NCBI GenBank assembly: GCA_027491335.1
Contig: JAIXWJ010000002.1
Coordinates: forward strand, 16,292-80,291
DNA length: 64,000 nucleotides
Origin: Actinomycetes bacterium
GTDB taxonomy: Bacteria > Actinomycetota > Acidimicrobiia > Acidimicrobiales > Ilumatobacteraceae
Direction of reading: 5' to 3'
The notes under the pieces were generated by a model. It had not been told where the DNA came from, ran no database searches, and was given only the letters and a program-made list of their open reading frames with translations. The position numbers and the translations under genes are program-made. Below are positions 1 through 8,717 of the stretch, piece after piece. The number at the start of each line of letters is the position of its first letter. The first letter of the stretch is position 1.

Positions 1-33
1 TACTCAGCGGGTCATGGGGTGCGAGGACGAAGG

Positions 34-39
34 TAGCGT
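34..39 (+). promoter_or_regulatory. -10 hexamer of menD
   Basis: TAGCGT lies 7 nt before the GTG at 47. The same arrangement recurs before many genes here and suggests a leaderless transcript; it favours GTG 47 over ATG 14 as the start. Confidence 0.5.
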
Positions 40-46
40 CACGTTC

Positions 47-1696
47 GTGAGGAAGCCCGAGGACGTTCAGGCGTCGTTCTGTGCCACGCTCGTGGACGAG
101 TGGGTCCGCATCGGATTGCGCTCGGCGATGATCGCTCCCGGCTCGCGCTCCACACCGCTGGCCGTGGCGCTCGTGGCCAACCCCGCGGTGAATGTCTCGG
201 TGTTTCTCGACGAGCGCTCCGCGGCTTTCGCCGCTCTGGGTTCGGGCATGGCCACGGGTGAACCATCGCTGGTGCTGTGCACGTCGGGGACGGCGGCCAC
301 CCACTTTCACGCCGCGGTTGCCGAAGCAGATCTGTCGGGCGTCCCGTTGTTGGTGATCACCGCCGATCGTCCGCCGGAGCTGCGAGACGTTGGCGCGCCG
401 CAGACGATCGACCAGACGGATCTGTTCGGCAAGAAGGTGCGCTGGTTCCACGAACCGGGCGTGGCTCAGGATGCGGCGAAGGCGTCGTGGCGGTCGTTGG
501 CCGCTCGTTCGTACGCCGCCACCATTTCATCGGCGCCGGGACCGGTTCATCTCAATCTCGCGTTTCGCGAACCGCTGCTGGGCGAGGCCACGATCGAACG
601 TGACGACGCGGTGCGCGTCACGCACACCGGTCGTTCGGTTCCTTCGGCCGCCACCGTGGCCGACATCGTCGAACGTTGGTCCGGACGCCGCGGGGTGTTG
701 GTGGCCGGGCGGGGGTGCGCGTCCGCGGAGTCGATGCATCGGCTCGCCGCGGCTCTGGGCTGGCCGTTGCTGGCCGAGCCCCGATCGGGTGCGCAAGGCG
801 ATTCGATCCTGCATTACGACTCGATCGTTCGAGCGGCCGACTCCGCTTTGGCCCCCGATTTGGTGGTCAGGTTCGGCGAAGCGCCCTCGTCGAAGGTTCT
901 CGGTCGATTCCTGTGGGAGTCCGGCGCCGAACAGTGGCACGTGTCGGCCGCTGGACGTCCCTTCGATCCAGATTCCCGTGTGTCCGGCTTCGTTCGATGC
1001 GACCCCGAGAGTCTGGTGGAGGCGATCGTCGGAGTGGTCCGGTCGGCTCCACAGCAGTGGTGCGCGGAATGGCGACGCCGCGATGAGTCGGCCCGAAAGG
1101 CGTTCGCCTCATTGGACGCGGTCGATGGCGCCGTCACCGGACCCCGAGTGGCTCGCCACGTGGTGTCCGGGCTTCCCGAAGGTGCGAACCTCGTGGTGTC
1201 GTCCTCCATGCCCATTCGCGACGTGGAATGGTTCGCCGGTGATTGCTCTCACCTCCAGGTGTTCGCCAGCCGCGGAGCCAACGGCATCGATGGTGTCATC
1301 GCCACCGCGATCGGAGTGGCGACGGCGACCGGGCTACCGACCGGCTTGCTCATCGGCGACGTGGCTTTCGTTCACGACGCGTCGAGTCTGGCCGGGGTCA
1401 AGAGTCGTGGTCTCGATCTGCGCATCGTCGTGACCGACAACGACGGTGGCGGCATCTTCCATCATCTGCCACAGAAGGCGAATCTCGACCCAGTCGTGTT
1501 CGAGACGCTGTTCAGCACCCCGCATGGCACCGATCTGGAACTGGTCGGTCGGGCGTTCGGCATCGACTCCGAGACGATCGTTGGAATCGCGGATCTGCGC
1601 GAGCGAATCGGACGGCGCGGGCCGACCATCTCCATCGCACGCACCGATCGCGAGCGCGACGTGGCCGAACACCGACGCCTACACGCGTCGATCTGA
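47..1696 (+). CDS. menD: 2-succinyl-5-enolpyruvyl-6-hydroxy-3-cyclohexene-1-carboxylate synthase (MenD)
   Basis: Thiamine-diphosphate enzyme of menaquinone synthesis that adds a succinyl semialdehyde unit from 2-oxoglutarate to isochorismate. The N-terminal half has the typical ASFCATLVDEW opening and the APGSRSTPL and CTSGTAATHF segments of the Pyr domain. The C-terminal PP domain carries GANGIDG and GDVAFVHD (about residues 436-443), the ThDP/Mg binding region. The length of 549 residues is normal for the family. An ATG at 14 is in frame, but the family usually begins just before the ASFCATL segment and a TANNNT hexamer precedes GTG 47, so I prefer GTG. The frame stays open upstream to the window edge. 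The gene converges on menF, which makes its substrate, so menaquinone genes cluster here. Confidence 0.93.
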   Translation: MRKPEDVQASFCATLVDEWVRIGLRSAMIAPGSRSTPLAVALVANPAVNVSVFLDERSAAFAALGSGMATGEPSLVLCTSGTAATHFHAAVAEADLSGVPLLVITADRPPELRDVGAPQTIDQTDLFGKKVRWFHEPGVAQDAAKASWRSLAARSYAATISSAPGPVHLNLAFREPLLGEATIERDDAVRVTHTGRSVPSAATVADIVERWSGRRGVLVAGRGCASAESMHRLAAALGWPLLAEPRSGAQGDSILHYDSIVRAADSALAPDLVVRFGEAPSSKVLGRFLWESGAEQWHVSAAGRPFDPDSRVSGFVRCDPESLVEAIVGVVRSAPQQWCAEWRRRDESARKAFASLDAVDGAVTGPRVARHVVSGLPEGANLVVSSSMPIRDVEWFAGDCSHLQVFASRGANGIDGVIATAIGVATATGLPTGLLIGDVAFVHDASSLAGVKSRGLDLRIVVTDNDGGGIFHHLPQKANLDPVVFETLFSTPHGTDLELVGRAFGIDSETIVGIADLRERIGRRGPTISIARTDRERDVAEHRRLHASI

Positions 1697-1698
1697 CT

Positions 1699-2877
1699 TC
1701 AGGGGCGCACGATCGCCGACAACATGGCCTGAAACTTGGCCTGAGTTTCGGCCAGTTCGGCCAGCGGGTCGCTGTCGGCCACGATGCCTCCACCGGCCGT
1801 GAGCACGGCGGAGCGGCGATCGGGCGAAAGGGTGGCACAGCGAATGGCCACGGCCCACGTTCCGTTGCCGTGAGCGTCCACCCAACCGATCGCCCCGCCG
1901 TAGTTCCCGCGAGCGAAGCCCTCGATGCTGTCGATCAGTTCGAGGGCCTCGGTGCGCGGGTGACCGCCGAGAGCCGGGGTGGGGCAGAGGGCGCGAACGA
2001 GATCGAGGATCGGCGGATGGTCGGCCCGAAGTCGTCCTTCGATGAGCGTTCCGAGATGCTGAACGTTGGCCACCTTGACCACCGATGGTTCGGGCTCCCA
2101 GTCGAGGTAACTGCAGTGAGGCAGGAGCATGTCGTGGATGACGTCGATGACGACGCGGTGTTCGATCTGATCCTTGATGCTGGCCAACAACTTGCGGGCC
2201 AGTTCGTCGTCGGTGGCGGGGTCACCCGTGCGCGGTGTGGTGCCCGCCAGGGGATGCGAGCGCACCACGTCGTCCTCGATGGAGAGAAGCAGTTCGGGAG
2301 ACGCTCCGATGAAGCCGTCGAAGGAATAGCGATGACTGGAGCCGAACGAGTTACGAAGACGCGTCAACACCGAGTGCACCGGAATCGGCTCCGAGGCTCG
2401 GACCTCCACTTGCCGAGCGATCACGGCCTTGATGAGGCGACCCTCGCGCACCGCGTCGCGCGCGGCCGTGACCGCGGCGAGGTACGAGTCGACGGGAGTG
2501 AGGGGCGACACCTGAAACGAGGCGGCCATCGGCGGAGGAGGTGACGAAAAAACCGGCATCGGCTCGTCATCGATGGTGGTGCACCAGCATCGACCCGAAC
2601 CGTCCTTGCCCACCAAAAGACGGGGGATGACGGCCGTTCCCGCGAAGGCGTCGGAAAACGGCATCGTGCCGAGAGCGATGGGACCCGGTGCGTTCGTTCC
2701 CGACTCGTCGGTGTGGACGATCGTGTTCAACAGATGTGGGATGTCGTCCCATGTGCCGCGTACGGCGACGCCACGCCCGGCGAAACCGACTCCATCGCGC
2801 ACGAACAAGTAACCATCGTCTCCGGCGACGTCGTTCAGATCGGGGGCGACGTCGAGAAGGCGGGTGGTCGCGCGCAC
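1699..2877 (-). CDS. menF: Isochorismate synthase (MenF/EntC family)
   Basis: Chorismate-binding enzyme that converts chorismate to isochorismate, the first committed step to menaquinone and the substrate supply for MenD. The C-terminal domain is clear: LIKAVIARQ holds the catalytic Lys, followed by PLAGTTPR, the CPTPALGGHPR segment, and the GFARGNYGGAIGW and IRCA motifs. The frame is open far upstream through ubiE, but that extension is Arg-rich shadow sequence. The family-like sequence begins near the ubiE stop, so the start is GTG 2877, or TTG 2889 overlapping the ubiE stop. It lies directly downstream of ubiE on the same strand and is probably cotranscribed. Menaquinone rather than siderophore function is inferred from the neighbours. 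Confidence 0.88.
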   Translation of the reverse strand: MRATTRLLDVAPDLNDVAGDDGYLFVRDGVGFAGRGVAVRGTWDDIPHLLNTIVHTDESGTNAPGPIALGTMPFSDAFAGTAVIPRLLVGKDGSGRCWCTTIDDEPMPVFSSPPPPMAASFQVSPLTPVDSYLAAVTAARDAVREGRLIKAVIARQVEVRASEPIPVHSVLTRLRNSFGSSHRYSFDGFIGASPELLLSIEDDVVRSHPLAGTTPRTGDPATDDELARKLLASIKDQIEHRVVIDVIHDMLLPHCSYLDWEPEPSVVKVANVQHLGTLIEGRLRADHPPILDLVRALCPTPALGGHPRTEALELIDSIEGFARGNYGGAIGWVDAHGNGTWAVAIRCATLSPDRRSAVLTAGGGIVADSDPLAELAETQAKFQAMLSAIVRP

Positions 2878-2885
2878 GGACGCCG

Positions 2886-3617
2886 TCAATCCCTGGTGGC
2901 GACCAACAACTGGGTGATGCCGCCCGACAGTTGACGATGCGTCGCGTCGGAGAAGCCGGCCTCTCGCAGTTGACGAAGCATCACCTCGGGTTCGGGGAGG
3001 TACGCCACGCTCTTGGGGAGGTAGCGATAGGCCGCGGGGTCCGACAGCCAACCACCGATGCGCGGAACGATGCGTCCGAAGTAGATGCCGTTTCCGAATC
3101 GGATTATCGGATTGCGCGGAACACCGACGTCGAGCAAGGCGATTCGCCCGCCGGGCCGAACGACGCGTCCGAGCTCGTTGAAAAAGCTGGGCAGGTCGAG
3201 CAGGTTGCGCAGAGCGAAGCCGCAGGTGGCGCCGTCGACGCTGGCGTTCGCGATGGGCAGATTCAGAATGTCGGCCTGGCTGCGCGGTGCGCCGGAGCGA
3301 TCGGCGGCCAGCATTCCGAAGCTCAGATCCATGGACAACGGACGAATGCCGACCCGCTCCAGATCGACGCACAGATCGCCGGTGCCGCTGGCCAGGTCCA
3401 GAACCAGGCTTCCGGGGGCCAGACCGAGCAAACGAACGGCCTTGCGACGCCAGCGGGTGTCGAGGCGGAAGGTCATGATTCGGTTGACGAGGTCGTACCG
3501 AGGGGCGATGGCGTCGAACATCTCGCGAACGGCGGTCACCTTGGCCTCGCCCTCGGGCAGACGGTCGGTGTCCCAGGATGGGGTATCCGAGGAAGAGGTG
3601 TCCGGAGTGCGATCCAC
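2886..3617 (-). CDS. menG: Demethylmenaquinone methyltransferase (UbiE/MenG)
   Basis: SAM-dependent C-methyltransferase for the last step of menaquinone synthesis. The protein has 243 residues. The family signature MFDAIAPRYDLVNRIMTF is at about 33-50 and SAM motif I LDLASGTGDL at 73-82, followed by GATCGFALRNL and the post-motif VVRPGGRIALLDVG. The first 25 residues are a Ser/Asp-rich, poorly conserved tail. The start is GTG 3617, 6 nt downstream of a TAACCT hexamer on the minus strand. It heads a likely ubiE-menF transcript and is divergent from the acyl-CoA dehydrogenase gene. Confidence 0.94.
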   Translation of the reverse strand: MDRTPDTSSSDTPSWDTDRLPEGEAKVTAVREMFDAIAPRYDLVNRIMTFRLDTRWRRKAVRLLGLAPGSLVLDLASGTGDLCVDLERVGIRPLSMDLSFGMLAADRSGAPRSQADILNLPIANASVDGATCGFALRNLLDLPSFFNELGRVVRPGGRIALLDVGVPRNPIIRFGNGIYFGRIVPRIGGWLSDPAAYRYLPKSVAYLPEPEVMLRQLREAGFSDATHRQLSGGITQLLVATRD

Positions 3618-3623
3618 GACGTC

Positions 3624-3629
3624 AGGTTA
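3624..3629 (-). promoter_or_regulatory. -10 hexamer of menG
   Basis: On the minus strand TAACCT stands 6 nt before GTG 3617, the leaderless layout common in this window. It probably drives menG-menF. Confidence 0.5.
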
Positions 3630-3738
3630 GGTGTGACATCGGCGTTCGGCGTGACTCGGGGTCGTGGGCATCGGTCACCGAGCGTCATAATTGGTCATCG
3701 GGCGTCGCGCCCGTCGACTGCCATGGGGAGGCATTCCG

Positions 3739-4977
3739 ATGATCGATTTCACTCTCGCACCCGAGCACGAGGCCATTCGGTCCAAGGTTCGCGACTTCGT
3801 CGATGGAGAGATTCGTCCGGCCATCGAGCCGTTCGGCCATCGCGAGGAAATGGACGGTGAGGCACACAAGAAGTACGTCGCCGAGCTGATTCGTCTGCGC
3901 AAGAAGGCCGTCGAGGTGGGACTCTGGTTGCCGCACATGCCCAAGGAATGGGGAGGCATGGGCCTCGGTCACGTTGCGTTGGCGATGGTTCAGGCCGAAG
4001 CCGCCAAGACCCGCGTCGGACCTTGGGTGTTCAACTGTCAGGCGCCCGACGAGGGCAACATGCACACCTTGCTGCACTGGGCCACGCCGGAGCAGAAGGA
4101 GAAGTACCTGAAGCCGTTGTGCAACGGAGTCTCATCGTCGTGCTTCGCCATGACCGAGCCCGAGGTGGCGGGTTCGGACCCGACGCTCATCAAGACCTTC
4201 GCCATCAAGGACGGCGACGAATGGATCATCAACGGTCACAAGTGGTTCATCTCCGGCGCGAATCGCGCGAAGTTCGCGATCCTCATCGCTCGCACCGAGC
4301 TCGACGTTCCCGAGGGCTCGCGCGGTGCCAACACGGCGTTCATCATCGACCTTCCGACCGAAGGATGGAACAACGTTCGCGAAGTCGAGACCATGCATGG
4401 TCCGGGCGGTCACAGTGAGATCGTGATCAGCGACCTTCGGGTTCACGATTCGCAGATTCTGGGTGGTCGCGGAAACGGCCACCGTTTGGGTCAGTACCGC
4501 CTCGGGCCGGCTCGTTTGGCGCACTGCATGCGTTGGATCGCCCAAGCCGAAACGGCGCTGAACATGATGGTGGACCGTTCGCTGAAGCGTTACTCGCACG
4601 GCTCCTACCTGGCCGAGAAGCAGGGCGTGCAGTGGATGATCGCCGACTCGGCGATGGAGATCTATCAGTGCAAGTTGATGATTCTTCATGCCGCGTACAA
4701 GATCGACCGTGGCGACGACTTCCGCACGGAGGTGTCGATGGCCAAGCACTTCGTGGCCAACAGTCTGAACCGCATCATCGATCGCGCCATCCAGGTTCAC
4801 GGCGCACTCGGCTATTCCACCGACACTCCGCTGGCGAACATGATGCAGCACGCTCGCTGGGCTCGCTTCGCCGATGGCGCCGACGAGATCCATCAGATGC
4901 GCATCGCCGAGAACACCATCAAGGCGTTCACCGACACCGGCACCACCAGCAAGGCCACCGGCGACCTGCCGATCTGA
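3739..4977 (+). CDS. Acyl-CoA dehydrogenase (ACAD10/11-like)
   Basis: FAD-dependent dehydrogenase that introduces the alpha-beta double bond in an acyl-CoA during beta-oxidation. The 412 residues cover the whole family fold: N-terminal helical domain, then CFAMTEPEVAGSDP (FAD and substrate binding), NGHKWFISGA, and a C-terminal domain with QVHGALGYSTDTPL. The active-site region reads DGADEIHQMRIA, the DGxDEVH-type signature of ACAD10/11-like members rather than the classical YGGT-E. ATG 3739 is chosen because GGGGAGG (3725-3731) lies 7 nt upstream and the protein then opens MIDFTLAPEHEAI; an upstream in-frame ATG adds only Arg-rich residues. It is convergent with an acyl-CoA ligase, which suggests a small fatty-acid catabolic group. 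The substrate is unknown. Confidence 0.92.
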   Translation: MIDFTLAPEHEAIRSKVRDFVDGEIRPAIEPFGHREEMDGEAHKKYVAELIRLRKKAVEVGLWLPHMPKEWGGMGLGHVALAMVQAEAAKTRVGPWVFNCQAPDEGNMHTLLHWATPEQKEKYLKPLCNGVSSSCFAMTEPEVAGSDPTLIKTFAIKDGDEWIINGHKWFISGANRAKFAILIARTELDVPEGSRGANTAFIIDLPTEGWNNVREVETMHGPGGHSEIVISDLRVHDSQILGGRGNGHRLGQYRLGPARLAHCMRWIAQAETALNMMVDRSLKRYSHGSYLAEKQGVQWMIADSAMEIYQCKLMILHAAYKIDRGDDFRTEVSMAKHFVANSLNRIIDRAIQVHGALGYSTDTPLANMMQHARWARFADGADEIHQMRIAENTIKAFTDTGTTSKATGDLPI

Positions 4978-4998
4978 CCCGATTCGGGTCGAGGCGGT

Positions 4999-6612
4999 TC
5001 AGGGCTTCGACGCGACTTCCTTGGCCCAGCGATAGTCGGCCTTGCCGGCCGGCGACCGAACGATGGAATCGACGCGCACGATCGCTTTGGGCAACTTGTA
5101 GCGGGCGATGTGCCGCGCGGCTTCCTCCAGGATGTCCTGGTCGCTCGGATTCGTCCCCGGTCGTAGTTGAATCACCGCCACCACCTCGTTGCCCCAACGC
5201 TCGCTCGGACGACCCGTCACGACGCAGTCGAACACGTCGGGATGCGGCTTGATGGCCATCTCGACTTCCTCGGCGAAGATCTTCTCGCCTCCGGAGTTGA
5301 TGGTCACCGAGTCCCGTCCGCGCAATTCGACGATGTTCCCGTCCAGAAGCACCGCTCGATCGCCCGGCACCACGTACCGAACACCATCGATGACGGGATA
5401 CGTGCGCGCGGTCTTGGCGGGATCACCCAGGTAACCCAACGCGAGACGTCCGCTCTTGGCCAACCAACCCACCTCGGGGTCGCCTGGCTCCAGCACACGA
5501 TCCAGGTCCTCGGAGAGAACGTGGTTGCCCGGGGCCAAGGGGAAGGTTCCGGTGGATGCGCCGCCCGCGGCCGAGACGTGCGTGAGTTGGCCACCGGCCT
5601 CCGACGAACCCAGACCGTCGATGATCATCAGATGGGGTGCGATCGCGAGCAGCTCTTCCTTCAAGTGCGCCGACAAGGCGGCTCCACCCGAGAGCAACAC
5701 GATCAGCGAGGACAAGTCGTAGGGCTTGCGCTTCAGTTCGTCCACCAGCGGACGCGCGAACGCGTCGCCCACGATCAACAGGAAGTCGATTCGTTCGCGT
5801 TCGACGATGCTCCAGATGTCGGCCGGGTCCAATCGCTCCGGAATGCTGGGAACGAAAACCGTTCCGCCGGTGTTCCACGTGCCCATGCTCACCCAATGAC
5901 CGGCCCCGTGCATGAACGGGGGAGCGATCAGGGCGCGACGGCCGGTGGCGGCGGCCACGATTTCGTCCACGGACTCCGCCGTTTTGGGAGCGCCGAAGCA
6001 TTCGACCAAGGCATCGCCTTGTCGCCACATGACGCCCTTGGGCATGCCCGTGGTTCCTCCGGTGTAGAGGATGTACAGATCGTCGGGCGAGGCCTCAGTG
6101 TTGAGTTCCGGAGAAGCCGAGGCGATGGCGTCCTCGTACCACGACGCGTCGGGCAAGAGTTCGTGACCGGAATCGTCGGCCACTTGCAACAACACCCGCA
6201 AGTCGGGAAGTGATGCGCGAATCGATTGGAGCACGGGAGCGAAGGTGGAGTGATAGACGATCGCGGTGGCTTTGGAATCCAGGAGTAGATAGGTGAGCTC
6301 CTCGGCGACATAGCGGTAGTTCACGTTGAACGGCGCGACGCGGGCCTTGAACGACGCCAACATGCACTCGAGGTACTCGTTGCCGTTGTGCAGGTAGATG
6401 GCCAGATGGTCCTGCCCACTTTCGGAGCCGGACAACTGGCCGCGTTCCGTGTGGCACCCGAGCCCCGCAAGGTTCAGATGGTTCGCCAAACGGTCGGTGC
6501 GTTCCGACACCTCGTTCCAGGTCAACCGACGGTCCCGAAAGACCAGGCATTCCTGATCCGGACGCGTGCGGGCGATTGCTTCGTGAACGGAACCAACGGT
6601 GAATTCTCTCAC
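4999..6612 (-). CDS. Acyl-CoA synthetase, AMP-forming (FadD-like)
   Basis: Adenylate-forming enzyme that activates a carboxylic acid to its acyl-CoA through an acyl-AMP. The P-loop-like YTGGTTGMPKG is followed by GAGHWVSMG, the A5 region DGLGSSEAGG, and the C-terminal GRDSVTINSGGEKIFAEEVE hinge with a terminal KLPKAIVRVD...GKADY block holding the catalytic Lys. I chose GTG 6612 (537 residues): it lies 7 nt after a TAATTT hexamer, whereas the longer frame from 6699 begins with Arg/His-rich residues and would overlap the divergent gene. The gene shares a short regulatory region with the LLM oxidoreductase and converges on an acyl-CoA dehydrogenase. The chain length or type of acid cannot be told. 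Confidence 0.9.
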   Translation of the reverse strand: MREFTVGSVHEAIARTRPDQECLVFRDRRLTWNEVSERTDRLANHLNLAGLGCHTERGQLSGSESGQDHLAIYLHNGNEYLECMLASFKARVAPFNVNYRYVAEELTYLLLDSKATAIVYHSTFAPVLQSIRASLPDLRVLLQVADDSGHELLPDASWYEDAIASASPELNTEASPDDLYILYTGGTTGMPKGVMWRQGDALVECFGAPKTAESVDEIVAAATGRRALIAPPFMHGAGHWVSMGTWNTGGTVFVPSIPERLDPADIWSIVERERIDFLLIVGDAFARPLVDELKRKPYDLSSLIVLLSGGAALSAHLKEELLAIAPHLMIIDGLGSSEAGGQLTHVSAAGGASTGTFPLAPGNHVLSEDLDRVLEPGDPEVGWLAKSGRLALGYLGDPAKTARTYPVIDGVRYVVPGDRAVLLDGNIVELRGRDSVTINSGGEKIFAEEVEMAIKPHPDVFDCVVTGRPSERWGNEVVAVIQLRPGTNPSDQDILEEAARHIARYKLPKAIVRVDSIVRSPAGKADYRWAKEVASKP

Positions 6613-6619
6613 CCGATGG

Positions 6620-6625
6620 AAATTA
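6620..6625 (-). promoter_or_regulatory. -10 hexamer of the acyl-CoA synthetase gene
   Basis: On the minus strand TAATTT ends 7 nt before GTG 6612. It supports that start. Confidence 0.5.
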
Positions 6626-6631
6626 GGGCTC

Positions 6632-6644
6632 GGCCGAATCGGCC
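6632..6644. promoter_or_regulatory. Perfect palindrome between divergent promoters
   Basis: GGCCGA-A-TCGGCC is a 13-bp perfect inverted repeat lying between the -10 elements of the divergent acyl-CoA synthetase and LLM genes, about where the -35 of the synthetase promoter would be. It is a candidate operator. No regulator gene is adjacent. Confidence 0.4.
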
Positions 6645-6674
6645 CACGAATCCAGCGATCGGCGTGCCGTTGGT

Positions 6675-6680
6675 TATGGT
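6675..6680 (+). promoter_or_regulatory. -10 hexamer of the LLM oxidoreductase gene
   Basis: TATGGT ends 6 nt before ATG 6687, consistent with a leaderless transcript. Confidence 0.5.
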
Positions 6681-6686
6681 TCGCCC

Positions 6687-7685
6687 ATGTCCGAAACACA
6701 TTCCACCGTGCGGGGTACGTCGCCCGACGGAATCGTGTTCGGCATGTTCGTGCCCCAGGGCTGGAAGATGGAGTTGTCGTCCATCGAGGATCCCGCGGCG
6801 AAGTGGGCCAAGACGGTGGAGGTGGCCGAGGCCGCCGAACGTCTCGGATACGACTCGATCTGGGTGTACGACCACTTCCACAACGTGCCCCGCCCGGCGC
6901 ACGAGACGGTGTTCGAATGTTGGTCCACCATCGCGGCCATCAGCCAGCGCACATCGCGGATACGACTCGGCCAGATGGTGGGTTGCAACAGCTACCGCAA
7001 TCCGGGTTTGTTGGCCAAGGTGACCTCGACGGTCGACGTGATCTCGGGTGGACGTCTGGAGTGGGGGATCGGCGCGGGGTGGTATGAAAACGAATACCGC
7101 GCCTACGGCTACGACTTCCCCAAACCCAAGGATCGCATCGGCATGTTGCGCGAAAGCGTGGAGATCGTTCGCTCCATGTGGACCGAGGCCGAGACCACCT
7201 ACAAGGGTCGCTATTACGAACTCAATCGGGCGAACTGCGACCCCAAGCCGCTGCAGTCACCGATGCCGCCCATCTGGATCGGTGGCGGAGGAGAGCAACT
7301 CACGTTGCGCGTGGTGGCGATGTACGCCGATTGTTCGAACTTCGGTGGCAATCCCGAGGAATGGGAGCGCAAGAGAAACACGCTGTGGAACCACTGTCGT
7401 GTGGTTGGTCGCGATCCGTCGACGATTCGCATGACCTGGTCACCCGAAGTCTTCATTCGCGAAACCGAAGCCGAGATCGACGCGGCCGGCTCGCGCAGTC
7501 TGTGGGGCGAGGATGCCACCTCATGGCGCGAGGGCAATCTCGTCGGTACGCCGGAGCAGGTGTGCGAAAAGATCGAGCGGTACCTCGCTCTGGGTTGCCG
7601 CGGCTTGGTGCCGTGGTGTCCGGACTACCCGAACCTCGAGACCCTGGAGTTGTTCGCCACGAAAGTGATGCCGAACTTCCGCTGA
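6687..7685 (+). CDS. LLM-class (luciferase-like) F420-dependent oxidoreductase
   Basis: Bacterial-luciferase-superfamily TIM-barrel protein of 332 residues. Family marks are EAAERLGYDSIWVYDHFHN, the RIRLGQMVG strand, GGRLEWGIGAGW, and PLQSPMPPIWIGGGGE near the middle. It ends with the EQVCEKIERYLALGCRGL segment typical of the TIGR03560-like F420-dependent group. The cofactor is inferred from the actinobacterial subfamily rather than from a diagnostic residue. It is divergent from an acyl-CoA synthetase and convergent with a MaoC-type hydratase, so a role in breakdown or modification of an acyl or aromatic compound is possible. The substrate is unknown. Confidence 0.88.
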   Translation: MSETHSTVRGTSPDGIVFGMFVPQGWKMELSSIEDPAAKWAKTVEVAEAAERLGYDSIWVYDHFHNVPRPAHETVFECWSTIAAISQRTSRIRLGQMVGCNSYRNPGLLAKVTSTVDVISGGRLEWGIGAGWYENEYRAYGYDFPKPKDRIGMLRESVEIVRSMWTEAETTYKGRYYELNRANCDPKPLQSPMPPIWIGGGGEQLTLRVVAMYADCSNFGGNPEEWERKRNTLWNHCRVVGRDPSTIRMTWSPEVFIRETEAEIDAAGSRSLWGEDATSWREGNLVGTPEQVCEKIERYLALGCRGLVPWCPDYPNLETLELFATKVMPNFR

Positions 7686-7707
7686 CCGCCGTCCGGCGAC
7701 GAACGCC

Positions 7708-8166
7708 TCAGACGTACGAGCGGAAGATGATCTCGGCGACGCACGAAGGCTTGGGAGCACCTTCGCATTCGAAGGTGAACTCCATGGTGGTCTGAACGCC
7801 TCCGGCGATCTCTTCCACTTGCAACAGTTTCACGCCGAGACGCAAACGTGCACCCACGGGAACCGGTGATGGGAAACGAACCTTGTTGGCGCCGTAGTTC
7901 ACGCCCATCGAGAAGCCCTCGATGCGCACCACGGTCGGGTACAACGCCGGTCCGAGCGACAAGGTGAGGTAGCCATGGGCGATCGGGCCACCGAAGGGAC
8001 CGCTCTTGGCGCGCTCCACGTCGACGTGGATCCACTGGTGGTCGCCGGTGGCGTCGGCGAACTGGTTCACCCGCTCCTGGGTGATCTCCATGTAGTCGCT
8101 GTAGCCGAGGTGATCCCCGACCGCCGACTTCAGACCTTCGATTCCGTTGATGACGCGCGCGCTCAT
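7708..8166 (-). CDS. MaoC-family (R)-specific enoyl-CoA hydratase-like protein
   Basis: Small hot-dog-fold protein of 152 residues. ADATGDHQWIHVDVERA followed by GPIAHGYLTLSL is the hydratase-2 motif, with the catalytic Asp42 and His47 in place. Members hydrate trans-2-enoyl-CoA or act as NodN-type dehydratases. ATG 8166 follows a CAGGAT hexamer by 6 nt on the minus strand, a weaker match to the local -10 pattern. A small membrane-protein gene lies 37 nt upstream in the same direction. Whether it serves fatty-acid oxidation with the acyl-CoA genes at 3.7-6.6 kb is inference. Confidence 0.88.
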   Translation of the reverse strand: MSARVINGIEGLKSAVGDHLGYSDYMEITQERVNQFADATGDHQWIHVDVERAKSGPFGGPIAHGYLTLSLGPALYPTVVRIEGFSMGVNYGANKVRFPSPVPVGARLRLGVKLLQVEEIAGGVQTTMEFTFECEGAPKPSCVAEIIFRSYV

Positions 8167-8203
8167 GCGCCCATCCTGTCAGATCGGCGGGGTGGCTCGG
8201 AAC

Positions 8204-8635
8204 TCAGCGGTACCAGATGCGCTGATGATCCCGGCTGAGCGGGTGCAAGAGCAGGGCGCACAAAGCGACGTCGAAGATGAGGCTGATGGTGTTTCCACCA
8301 CTGATGCGGTCCCATGTCGAAACCGGATCTCCGCTGTAGATCCAGAAGCGCAACAAGAAGGGTGAGAACGCCGCGAACAGGCCGAGGTAATAGCCGAGTC
8401 TGCGGTCGTTGGCCATCAACAGACCACTGGCCACGAAGGCCAGGACGACGGCGAGTCCCACCGCGGTGCCGATGGCACCCTTGTCCACGCGCGCGTAACC
8501 GACCCAGTCGGTCTTGTCCATGAATCCGATCAACGCGAAGAAGCCGTTGAGGTACAGCAACATGGTCGCGATCTGCAGGGTCTGCGGCGCCATGCGGTCG
8601 AACCAGCGGCGGAAATCGATCGAACGGCGAGCCAT
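8204..8635 (-). CDS. Small membrane protein of unknown function
   Basis: I do not recognise this 143-residue protein. About four hydrophobic segments are visible (roughly residues 20-40, 54-74, 80-98 and 114-132), separated by short charged loops, with an Arg-rich N-terminus (RRSIDFRRWFDR) expected to be cytoplasmic. There is no lipobox, signal peptide or catalytic motif. It sits between a MaoC-type hydratase on the same strand and divergent era. The spacing of 37 nt to the hydratase would allow cotranscription. Confidence 0.75.
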   Translation of the reverse strand: MARRSIDFRRWFDRMAPQTLQIATMLLYLNGFFALIGFMDKTDWVGYARVDKGAIGTAVGLAVVLAFVASGLLMANDRRLGYYLGLFAAFSPFLLRFWIYSGDPVSTWDRISGGNTISLIFDVALCALLLHPLSRDHQRIWYR

Positions 8636-8703
8636 AGGTACAGATTGTCACAACCACCGACCGTGATCGTGGCGGACCGAGCAAGTGATCTTGTGACTCC
8701 CGA

Positions 8704-8709
8704 TAGCGT
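8704..8709 (+). promoter_or_regulatory. -10 hexamer of era
   Basis: TAGCGT ends 8 nt before ATG 8718. No Shine-Dalgarno sequence is visible, so a leaderless mRNA is likely. Confidence 0.5.
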
Positions 8710-8717
8710 CGGAAACG

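Noticed and set aside
2878..3372. N-terminal extension of menF reading through ubiE
   Set aside because: The open frame continues 165 codons upstream, but that part is Arg/Ser-rich, unlike any isochorismate synthase, and lies antiphase inside the well-supported ubiE gene.
3700..3712. GGGCG-TCG-CGCCC hairpin in the leader of the acyl-CoA dehydrogenase as a riboswitch
   Set aside because: A single 5-bp stem close to the ribosome-binding site, without any conserved aptamer elements.
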